Made by a program: the position numbers and the translations under genes. A stretch of DNA of 10,533 bases from Deltaproteobacteria bacterium (GTDB lineage Bacteria > Myxococcota_A > UBA9160), in assembly GCA_003520425.1 (NCBI GenBank), contig DOUU01000146.1, positions 310 through 10,842 on the forward strand, given 5' to 3'. This document shows positions 1 through 5,410 of the stretch, one piece after another; positions within the stretch are counted from its first letter, which is position 1; each line of letters begins with the position of its first letter. The notes below the pieces were generated by a model, which worked only from the letters and a program-made list of their open reading frames with translations, had not been told where the DNA came from and searched no databases.

Positions 1-37
1 CGCTTCTTTGAGTCCGTGGCGCGCAGCGCTGCGCCGA

Positions 38-1240
38 GTGAACAAGACGACGAGGGCGGATGAGGCCCGCCGCGACTTGACCCCTGAGCGCGCAATGCGT
101 CTTGCGCTCTCGCAGGCCCGTCATGCGAGCGGGCGCACCTTCCCGAACCCGCCTGTCGGTGCGGTCGTGGTACGCGGCGACCGCGTCCTCGGACGCGGCT
201 TTACGAGGCCCGCGGGGGGGCCCCACGCGGAGGTGATCGCACTCGCCGCTGCCGCAGAGCGCTTCGGCCCTCAAGCTCTGCGAGGTGCGACCCTCGCCGT
301 GACGCTCGAGCCGTGCTGCCACCTCGGCCGAACCGGTCCCTGCACCCAGGCGGTGATCGAGGCGGGAATCGCCCGGGTGTGGATCGGCCATGAAGACCCG
401 AATCCCCGCGTCGGAGGTCGCGGTGTGCGCGCGCTCCGGGCGGCCGGCCTCACGCTGCGGACCGGCGTGCTCGAGCAGGCATGCCGAGAACAACATCGCG
501 GCTTCCTGTCCGTCCACGAGCGCGGCCGCCCGTTCGTGTCCCTCAAGATCGCCGCCTCTCTCGACGGTCGCATCGCGACCGCGAGCGGCGAGTCGCGCTG
601 GATTACCGGCGAGCGGGCGCGCGCGCTGGTCCACGGGCTGCGCAGCCGAGCGGACGCGATCCTCATCGGCTCCGGCTCTGCGGTCGCGGACGATCCCGAG
701 CTCACAGCCCGCCGCCGGGGAACGGTGGTTCACCGTCCCGTGCGTGTGCTCGTCGATTCGCACCTCGATGCGCCGCCGACCCTTCGTCTCTACCGGGACG
801 GGTTTGCCGAGCGTACCTGGGTGCTCTGTGGAGCGCGCGCGGCGCAAGAGCGCCGCCGCGCGGTCGCTGCCACGGGTGCGCGCCTATTCGAGGTGCGGAC
901 GAGTGGCGGGCACCTGCGACTCCAAGAAGCCCTTGCACGCCTGGCACGCGAAGGGCTCACCGATGTGCTGGTAGAAGGAGGAGGCCAGCTCGCCGCAGCA
1001 CTGCTGCGGGAAGAGCTCGTGGACGAGGTACACTGGTTCGTGGCGCCTCGGCTGCTGGGGGAGGAAGGGCGGGCCGCCCTTGGCCCCCTCGGGCTGCGTC
1101 GCCTCGGGGAATCGCCCTGCCTCAAGCCGGCCTCGGTGCGTGTGCTTGCGGAGGCACCGGGCGCTGCGGGAAGGCCAGCCCCGGGGGCGGAAGTCTACAT
1201 TTACGGACGCATGGGAACGCGCGGAGGAGAGTCGGCGTGA
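38..1240 (+). CDS. ribD: RibD, bifunctional diaminohydroxyphosphoribosylaminopyrimidine deaminase / 5-amino-6-(5-phosphoribosylamino)uracil reductase
   Basis: Catalyses the second and third steps of riboflavin synthesis in the cytoplasm: zinc-dependent deamination of the pyrimidine product of GTP cyclohydrolase II, then NADPH-dependent reduction of its ribosyl side chain. Numbered from GTG 38 (400 aa), the N-terminal deaminase domain (about 18-145) has the substrate-side FPNPPVGAVVV motif, HAE (zinc ligand H63, catalytic E65) and PCCHLGRTGPC (zinc ligands C93 and C102). The C-terminal reductase domain (about 165-392) has SLKIAASLDGRIA, SGESRWIT, ADDPELTAR and the nucleotide-site run LVEGGGQLAAALL. 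The size is slightly above the usual 360-370 aa. The start is uncertain: the frame is open to the left edge, TTG 8 and ATG 95 are in frame, and none has a clear Shine-Dalgarno. ATG 95 would leave almost nothing ahead of the first helix, so GTG 38 is preferred. The stop overlaps ribH by 4 bases. Confidence 0.95.
   Translation: MNKTTRADEARRDLTPERAMRLALSQARHASGRTFPNPPVGAVVVRGDRVLGRGFTRPAGGPHAEVIALAAAAERFGPQALRGATLAVTLEPCCHLGRTGPCTQAVIEAGIARVWIGHEDPNPRVGGRGVRALRAAGLTLRTGVLEQACREQHRGFLSVHERGRPFVSLKIAASLDGRIATASGESRWITGERARALVHGLRSRADAILIGSGSAVADDPELTARRRGTVVHRPVRVLVDSHLDAPPTLRLYRDGFAERTWVLCGARAAQERRRAVAATGARLFEVRTSGGHLRLQEALARLAREGLTDVLVEGGGQLAAALLREELVDEVHWFVAPRLLGEEGRAALGPLGLRRLGESPCLKPASVRVLAEAPGAAGRPAPGAEVYIYGRMGTRGGESA
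1223..1230 (+). promoter_or_regulatory. Shine-Dalgarno of ribH
   Basis: GGAGGAGA lies inside the end of ribD, six bases ahead of the GTG at 1237. It fixes the ribH start within a much longer open frame that runs back into ribD. Confidence 0.8.
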
Positions 1241-1734
1241 AGACCTGGTCCGCTCCGCGTGATGCGCAAGGGCTCCGTTTCGCGGTTGTGGTGTCGCGCT
1301 TCAACCATCTGGTTTCCGTGCGCCTGCTCGAGGGCTGCGTCCGGGAGCTCGAGACCCGCGGCGCCGCTTCGGACGACATCCACGTGGCGTGGGTCCCCGG
1401 TGCCTTCGAGATCCCGCTCGCGGCGCGCGCGCTTGCGGCGACGCGACGCTACGATGGCATCGTGACTCTGGGATCCGTGATTCGCGGTGGGACGCCGCAC
1501 TTCGAGTATGTGTGCCGCGCAGTCACCGATGGTGTGCGCGAGGCCATGCGCGATACCGGCGTTCCGATTGCGTTCGGCGTGCTCACGACCGACGACGCCG
1601 AGCAGGCCCTCGCGCGCGCGGGCGGCAACGACGGGAACAAGGGCGTCGACGCTGCCCTCGCCGTCGTCGAAATGGCTCGGCTCCTGCCCGGGCTGACGCG
1701 GCCGCCCGGCTCCGCACATGAGCGGACGCCGTGA
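1237..1734 (+). CDS. ribH: RibH, 6,7-dimethyl-8-ribityllumazine synthase
   Basis: Condenses 5-amino-6-ribitylaminouracil with 3,4-dihydroxy-2-butanone 4-phosphate to give lumazine, the penultimate step of riboflavin synthesis; the family forms pentamers or 60-mer shells in the cytoplasm. The 165 aa protein shows SRFN (20-23), the VPGAFEIP substrate loop (53-60), LGSVIRGGTPHFEYV (about 79-92) with the presumed catalytic H88, GVLTTD (114-119) and the phosphate-site GNKG (133-136). The C-terminal tail after GLTRPPG is short and nonconserved. The GTG start is chosen from its strong Shine-Dalgarno and from homology beginning right after it; the frame continues upstream only as a shadow of ribD. 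It overlaps ribD (GTGA at 1237-1240) and nusB (GTGA at 1731-1734), so the three genes are probably translationally coupled. Confidence 0.96.
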   Translation: MKTWSAPRDAQGLRFAVVVSRFNHLVSVRLLEGCVRELETRGAASDDIHVAWVPGAFEIPLAARALAATRRYDGIVTLGSVIRGGTPHFEYVCRAVTDGVREAMRDTGVPIAFGVLTTDDAEQALARAGGNDGNKGVDAALAVVEMARLLPGLTRPPGSAHERTP

Positions 1735-2189
1735 AAACTGCGAAGGGCTCGTCGTCGCGCCACCGCTCTCGGGAAGCGGCGCTCCAGATGCTCTATGCGA
1801 TCGATCTCGGGCGTAGAGGCCCGACGGGCGACGCCACAAGGGCAGAAGAGGTCTTTGAGAGCGTTTGCGAGAACTTTGAGCTGCCCGAGGGGGCGCGGGC
1901 CTTCGCCAAGGAGCTCGTGACCGGCGTCGCGGCCAAGGGCCCCGTGCTCGACGCAGAGATCGCGCGCCACGCGCAGCGCTGGCGCATCTCCCGGATGGCC
2001 GCGGTGGATCGAAACGTGTTGCGGCTCGGCGCCTTCGAGCTCTTGTACAGCGATGCCCCGGCCGCCGTCGTGATCGACGAAGCCGTGGAGCTCGCCCGCC
2101 GCTTCGGCGGGGAACGCTCACCGGGGTTTGTCAACGGAATCCTCGACGCCATCGCCCGCAGCCGGCGCGGCGAGGAGGAGGCGTCGTGA
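1731..2189 (+). CDS. nusB: NusB, transcription antitermination factor
   Basis: An all-helical RNA-binding protein that, in characterised bacteria, pairs with NusE (ribosomal protein S10) on boxA RNA to prevent premature termination of rRNA operons. The 152 aa product matches the family in length and pattern: the N-terminal HRSREAALQMLYAIDL helix (12-27) with its Arg/Ala-rich RNA-facing side, a variable loop at about 28-40, and the C-terminal signatures DRNVLRLGAFELLY and VVIDEAVELARRFGGERSPGFVNGILDAI. The GTG start overlaps the ribH stop by 4 bases, with a modest GAGCGGA Shine-Dalgarno at 1720-1726. ribH-nusB is a very common bacterial gene pair. A short, Arg- and Ser-rich N-terminal tail precedes the first helix. 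Confidence 0.95.
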   Translation: MKTAKGSSSRHRSREAALQMLYAIDLGRRGPTGDATRAEEVFESVCENFELPEGARAFAKELVTGVAAKGPVLDAEIARHAQRWRISRMAAVDRNVLRLGAFELLYSDAPAAVVIDEAVELARRFGGERSPGFVNGILDAIARSRRGEEEAS

Positions 2190-2830
2190 ACGACGGCGAA
2201 GATCGTGCGCTCGCCATCGCCGTGGAAACCGGGCCGATCGAGAAGGCGGCCGTCGAGCTGGCGGTCGTGACGTTCTTCGAGAACGACCGCCCACTGCGCG
2301 GTGAGGCGGGCCGGGTCGATTGGCGCCTGTGCGGGATGCTGTCGGACCTCCTTGTGCGGGGCGCTCTCCGCGGAAGCGGGGGCGAGGCAGCCCTCATCCC
2401 GACTTTTAGCCACCTGCGGGCGCCCCAGGTGTTGGTCCTCGGCCTCGGTTCTGCAAACGGGTTCGGGGCATTGGAGGTGAAGGCCATGGCCCGCGCCGCG
2501 GTGCGCCGTTGCGCCGGACTGCAGGTTCGCTCGGTAGCGCTCACACTGCCCGGTCACTGGACGGGGCTCCTGCCGGTCGGTCCCTGCGCTGCCGCCGTTT
2601 TGCGCGGGACGGTCGCGGGCCTTGAGGAGACGGGTCTCGGGCTGCGCATGCGCCTGTTGGTCCCCGAAGGATCGGCAGCCCGGGCGCTTGGCGGCCTTGA
2701 GACCGCAGTGCGGCAGCTCCCGGAGAGCGAGATCTCGGTCAAGGTCGCAGGCGTCGAGCCCCTCTCCGTGCTGTCGGTCCCGGGCATCCGGGAAGATCTG
2801 GAGGTGGCCTCGCCCGCCTCTCCCCGCTAG
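2186..2830 (+). CDS. Stand-alone peptidase M17 (leucyl aminopeptidase) N-terminal-domain protein
   Basis: A 214 aa protein that resembles only the macro-like N-terminal domain of M17 leucyl aminopeptidases. Supporting runs are ELAVVTFFENDRPLRGEAG and VDWRLCGMLSDLL (about 24-56), then a strand-turn pattern around VLVLGLGSANGF (82-93) and a following Arg/Ala-rich helix and RSVALTLPG. In full-length M17 enzymes this domain precedes a dimetal catalytic domain with the NTDAEGRL motif; nothing like that is present, and the frame stops normally, so this is a domain-only protein and not an enzyme by itself. Its role is unknown; oligomerisation or ligand binding are possibilities. The GTG start has a strong GAGGAGGAG Shine-Dalgarno (2172-2180) and overlaps the nusB stop by 4 bases. 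The family match is from pattern recognition; the function is not inferred. Confidence 0.78.
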   Translation: MNDGEDRALAIAVETGPIEKAAVELAVVTFFENDRPLRGEAGRVDWRLCGMLSDLLVRGALRGSGGEAALIPTFSHLRAPQVLVLGLGSANGFGALEVKAMARAAVRRCAGLQVRSVALTLPGHWTGLLPVGPCAAAVLRGTVAGLEETGLGLRMRLLVPEGSAARALGGLETAVRQLPESEISVKVAGVEPLSVLSVPGIREDLEVASPASPR

Positions 2831-2837
2831 CCGGCGT

Positions 2838-2854
2838 GGGAGCTTCGGGCTCTC
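2838..2854 (+). terminator. Small hairpin after the rib-nusB operon, possible weak terminator
   Basis: GGGAGC-TTCGG-GCTCTC can form a six-pair stem (one G-U pair) with a five-base loop, eight bases past the stop of the preceding gene. There is no clean T-run after it, only a scattered GTCGTT at 2861-2866, so an intrinsic terminator is only suggested. Confidence 0.25.
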
Positions 2855-2864
2855 GGGCCTGTCG

Positions 2865-2891
2865 TTAAGTCACACGGCGGGACGCCGATCT
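2865..2891 (+). promoter_or_regulatory. Candidate sigma-28-like promoter ahead of the PATAN gene
   Basis: TTAAGTCA (2865-2872) is followed by an 11-base spacer and GCCGATCT (2884-2891). The FliA consensus is TAAAGTTT-N11-GCCGATAA, so 5 of 8 and 6 of 8 positions match with the standard spacer. The -35 half is one of the few AT-containing patches in the gap. Transcription would begin near 2898, leaving a leader of about 120 bases. GCCGAT is a fairly common hexamer in DNA of this composition, so support is moderate at best. Confidence 0.3.
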
Positions 2892-2919
2892 CTTCCCGCA
2901 GGCGCATTCTCCGGCCCGA

Positions 2920-2935
2920 GGGACGTCCCCCGGGG
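2920..2935. repeat. Abutting palindromes in the intergenic gap
   Basis: A perfect 10-base palindrome GGGACGTCCC (2920-2929) runs into a second perfect palindrome CCCCGGGG (2928-2935). They sit about 22 bases downstream of the projected start of the candidate promoter at 2865-2891 and could be an operator or leader hairpin. High G+C makes such symmetry easier by chance. Confidence 0.25.
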
Positions 2936-3012
2936 TCCGGTGCACCTGCGTCCGACGCGATCCTTGCTGGGAGCGCTTGACGGGGGGGGACGTTGCCCCG
3001 CACGTTTCGTCC

Positions 3013-3017
3013 GGAGG
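3013..3017 (+). promoter_or_regulatory. Shine-Dalgarno that decides the PATAN gene start
   Basis: GGAGG followed by a G-run lies four bases before ATG 3022. It favours that ATG over the in-frame TTG at 2977, which has no such site and would add 15 residues without family resemblance. Confidence 0.75.
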
Positions 3018-3021
3018 GGGG

Positions 3022-4857
3022 ATGAGCCTCGTCGGCAGCCTCGAGGACCTTGGCCTCGGGGACATCCTGCAGATCATCAGCCTGTCCCGCAAATCGGGGC
3101 TTCTGCTGCTGCGCTCCGATCGCGGGGAGGGGCGCATCACCTTCCAGGATGGGCAGGTGCGCGGGGCGCTCGTGAAAGGCGGACCCGCAGACCTGCGTGC
3201 CCTCGTGGTGAGCGCGGGAGTTCTCTCCGACGCCGAGTTCGACGCGGTCGAGGCCGACGCACGCGCGCGCAGTGTTTCGGTGCCCGCCGCGCTGGTCGCG
3301 CACCCCGCGCTCTCGGTCGAGCGACTCGACGAACTCCGGCGCGCGAGCGCGGAGGCGGCGGTGGTCGAGATGTTCCGCTGGCGCGCCGGCGACTTCAGCT
3401 TCGAGATCCGCGACGAGAGCGACGCAGACCGGGATGCGGGACTGCTTCTCACCGACGGGCTTTCTGCCCAATACCTCGCGATGGAAGCGACGAGGCTGCG
3501 GGACGAGGCCGGGCCCGCGGCGTCGGGCATCGATGCGCATGAGGCGGCGCCAGATCCCGGTGGCTTCGTATTCTCCGGCGAGGAGCCTGCACCCGAGAGC
3601 TCGCCCGAGCCCTCGATCCAAGCGACACGCAAGGAAGTCGATCTCAAGGCGGCTGCAGTCGAACTGATTGCCACCGCCGCCGTCGAGGAGGCGAGTAGCG
3701 ACGAGGGGGAAGAGGTCGCGACGGTGGAGGCACGGCCCGACGGCGAGGGCCCGGACGCCGAAGCCGTCGCCGCTCCAGTCCTGGCGCAAGGCGAGAGGGC
3801 GCTCCAAAGCGACACAGCTGGGGCTGCAAGGGGGCCTTCACAGCGAGGTCCAGCCCCCCCGGTCATCGTGATCGATCGCGACTTGGCGACGCTCGAATGG
3901 GTGAAATCCGCGCTGCGCGGCTCCTTTGCCCGGGTGCACATCTTCCAGGTATCCGAGCATGCGATTGGACGGCTCCGTCAATACCTGGTGAAGGGCGATG
4001 CGCCCGTGATGGTGGTTTCAGACCGGGCCCCTCCCGACCCGCTCTCTGGGGCACGGGGAGCGCGGGAAATCATCGAGCGCATCAAGGCCCAGTCCCCGAA
4101 GACCCCCGTCTTGCTGCTGCTCGAAGCTGAAGTGGGGGGCGGGCCGAAGGCGGTTGCTCGGACTGGTGGCGCCGACGCGATCACCTTGCGGCCGAGCGCC
4201 GCCCAGCTGGCCAACCCGCGGCTCGCCCAGGCGGTTGCCGAAGCAGCGCGGCGACTTGAGCACACAATCGGGCTTTGGGCGGTCCGCGCGACGGGCAGCG
4301 TCGAGGCGCGAGGCCCGCGCAGCGGTGAGGTACAGCGCCTGCGAAAGGCGAGCGAGCGCCTGCGCCATCCCTCGTCCCGGGGCGAAGTTCTGCCGCTCGT
4401 GATGCGCTTTGCCGCCGAAAGCTTTTCCCGCGTGGCGATGTTCATGTTGCGCGACGATCTCGCCGTGGGAATCGCCCAGATCGGCCTCTCGGCTGCGGGC
4501 GGACCAGATGACGCGGCGCTCCAGCGCCTGCGCATTCCGGCGGCGGAGTCGGCTTGGCTGCGGGCGGTGTGCGAGCGACGTACACCCGTACGCGGAGCGC
4601 CGTCTGACGCGGGCGATCGGCGACTGGCACTCTTGCTCGGCGACGCGCCTCCCGTCGAGGCCTACGTCGCACCGATTGAGAGCGGCGAGCGGGTGGTCGC
4701 GGTCCTCTACGCAGACAATCTCCCCTCGGGAGCTCCAATCGGGGACACCAGCGCACTGGAGGTGGTGCTTCACGAGGCGGGTCTTGCACTCGATCGCGCT
4801 GTCCTTGAGCGCGCGCTCGCCGAAGCAGAAATCCAAGACTCGACCCTCGACGCCTGA
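3022..4857 (+). CDS. PATAN (DUF4388) - degenerate receiver - GAF-like signalling protein
   Basis: A 611 aa cytoplasmic protein with no membrane segment. Residues 1 to about 160 are a PATAN/DUF4388 domain: the opening SLVGSLEDLGLGDILQIISL, then SGLLLLRS, ITFQDGQVRGALV and the later FRWRAGDFSFE are typical. An Ala/Glu/Pro-rich linker (about 165-275) follows. Residues 280-415 fold-match a receiver: the acid pair region is VIVIDRD (D285, D287) and VMVVSD places an aspartate (D334) at the phosphoacceptor position. However, the switch Thr/Ser is Leu (LLLLEAE, about 367) and the invariant Lys is Arg (R390 in ITLRPS), so normal phosphoryl switching is doubtful. Residues about 450-600 look GAF-like (VLPLVMRFAAESFSRVAMFML, then VVAVLYADN). 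Being just upstream of cheY-cheA suggests an output or scaffold for that pathway. The GAF assignment is the least certain part. Confidence 0.82.
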   Translation: MSLVGSLEDLGLGDILQIISLSRKSGLLLLRSDRGEGRITFQDGQVRGALVKGGPADLRALVVSAGVLSDAEFDAVEADARARSVSVPAALVAHPALSVERLDELRRASAEAAVVEMFRWRAGDFSFEIRDESDADRDAGLLLTDGLSAQYLAMEATRLRDEAGPAASGIDAHEAAPDPGGFVFSGEEPAPESSPEPSIQATRKEVDLKAAAVELIATAAVEEASSDEGEEVATVEARPDGEGPDAEAVAAPVLAQGERALQSDTAGAARGPSQRGPAPPVIVIDRDLATLEWVKSALRGSFARVHIFQVSEHAIGRLRQYLVKGDAPVMVVSDRAPPDPLSGARGAREIIERIKAQSPKTPVLLLLEAEVGGGPKAVARTGGADAITLRPSAAQLANPRLAQAVAEAARRLEHTIGLWAVRATGSVEARGPRSGEVQRLRKASERLRHPSSRGEVLPLVMRFAAESFSRVAMFMLRDDLAVGIAQIGLSAAGGPDDAALQRLRIPAAESAWLRAVCERRTPVRGAPSDAGDRRLALLLGDAPPVEAYVAPIESGERVVAVLYADNLPSGAPIGDTSALEVVLHEAGLALDRAVLERALAEAEIQDSTLDA

Positions 4858-4929
4858 GCGCACCGCACGTGGGCTCCCTTGTGGCTCCCGCCGAGCGCCC
4901 CTCACGGGCTCTCCCCGGTTGCGCGCCTC

Positions 4930-4947
4930 CGGGGCGGAAGTGCCCCG
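4930..4947. repeat. Perfect inverted repeat upstream of the cheY promoter
   Basis: CGGGGC-GGAAGT-GCCCCG is a six-pair perfect stem with a six-base loop, 72 bases after the PATAN gene stop and ending seven bases before the candidate -35 of the cheY promoter. It could be a terminator hairpin for the upstream gene (no T-run follows, so factor-independent termination is weak) or an operator beside the promoter. Confidence 0.35.
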
Positions 4948-4953
4948 TCTGGC

Positions 4954-4981
4954 TCAAGAACCGCCTTCCCGCTGCCGATAA
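4954..4981 (+). promoter_or_regulatory. Candidate sigma-28 (FliA-type) promoter for cheY-cheA-cheW
   Basis: GCCGATAA at 4974-4981 is an exact match to the eight-base FliA -10 consensus. TCAAGAAC at 4954-4961 is a partial -35 (4 of 8 against TAAAGTTT: T, A, A, G), separated by 12 bases where 11 is standard. The -10 is an isolated AT-rich patch in very GC-rich DNA, lies in a true gene gap, and points at cheY. Transcription would begin near 4988, giving a leader of about 35 bases that carries the Shine-Dalgarno at 5013. FliA drives chemotaxis operons in several flagellated bacteria; whether this organism has FliA cannot be seen here. Confidence 0.55.
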
Positions 4982-5012
4982 ATCTCCCGGCCGAGCCCGT
5001 CCGGAATCCCGC

Positions 5013-5018
5013 AGGAGG
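5013..5018 (+). promoter_or_regulatory. Shine-Dalgarno that decides the cheY start
   Basis: A perfect AGGAGG lies four bases before GTG 5023. It rejects the long in-frame upstream extension back to about 4879, which would add 48 Pro/Gly-rich residues before the first receiver strand and run across the candidate promoter. Confidence 0.85.
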
Positions 5019-5022
5019 ACCC

Positions 5023-5406
5023 GTGCAGCGCATCCTCATCGTGGAGGACTCAGCGACCATGCGGTCGCTGCTCGCGTCGGCGCTCACCGATCTCGGAACG
5101 CGTGTCGAGATCACCGAAGCGGCCAGCGGATTTGAAGCGCTCCGGCTCCTCCCGCGCGAGCCGTTCGACCTCATCTTGACGGACATCAACATGCCGGACA
5201 TCAACGGACTCGAGCTGCTCTCGTTCGTGAAGGGCAACGCCGCCTACCGCGGGATCCCCCTCATCATCGTGTCGACGGAAGGCTCCGAACGGGACCGCGA
5301 GAAGGGGCTTGGGCTCGGTGCGGACGCGTACCTGGTGAAGCCCTTTGAGCCCGAAGACCTGCGTCGGGTCGCCAGCGAGCTCTTGGCGAAGCGGCGGGAA
5401 GACTAA
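5023..5406 (+). CDS. cheY: CheY-type single-domain response regulator
   Basis: A 127 aa stand-alone receiver, the diffusible phospho-output of the adjacent CheA kinase. It begins directly with the first strand, QRILIVEDSATMRSLL, giving the acidic pair E8 and D9. The phosphoacceptor is D54 in LILTDINMPDINGLELL, the switch Thr is T85 in IIVSTEG, and the invariant Lys is K106 in YLVKPF, so all catalytic residues are present. No DNA-binding or enzymatic output domain follows; the protein ends 14 residues after the last helix begins (LAKRRED). It is first in the downstream transcription unit, four bases ahead of cheA. The target is unknown: a flagellar switch or a type IV pilus or other motor are both possible. 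Confidence 0.93.
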   Translation: MQRILIVEDSATMRSLLASALTDLGTRVEITEAASGFEALRLLPREPFDLILTDINMPDINGLELLSFVKGNAAYRGIPLIIVSTEGSERDREKGLGLGADAYLVKPFEPEDLRRVASELLAKRRED

Positions 5407-5410
5407 AGCG

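Noticed and set aside
481..1236. Upstream extension of RibH into ribD
   Set aside because: The extension is the Arg-rich shadow of ribD. Lumazine synthase homology begins just after GTG 1237, which has a strong ribosome site.
2977..3005. TTGACG at 2977 as a sigma-70 -35 box
   Set aside because: The expected -10 position about 17 bases on reads GCACGT, with no resemblance to TATAAT.
2622..3542. A 306-codon plus-strand frame spanning the gap between the M17N gene and the PATAN gene
   Set aside because: Its product is Arg/Ser/Gly-rich low complexity and it overlaps two well-supported genes in another frame. It is a composition artefact.
3186..3780. The Ala/Glu-rich linker region as a possible separate gene or frameshift
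   Set aside because: The frame stays open with steady codon use from the PATAN domain to the receiver. Such acidic linkers are normal between signalling domains.
4879..5022. N-terminal extension of CheY by 48 residues
   Set aside because: The added part is Pro/Gly/Ser-rich with no family support, crosses a promoter-like element, and a perfect AGGAGG precedes GTG 5023.
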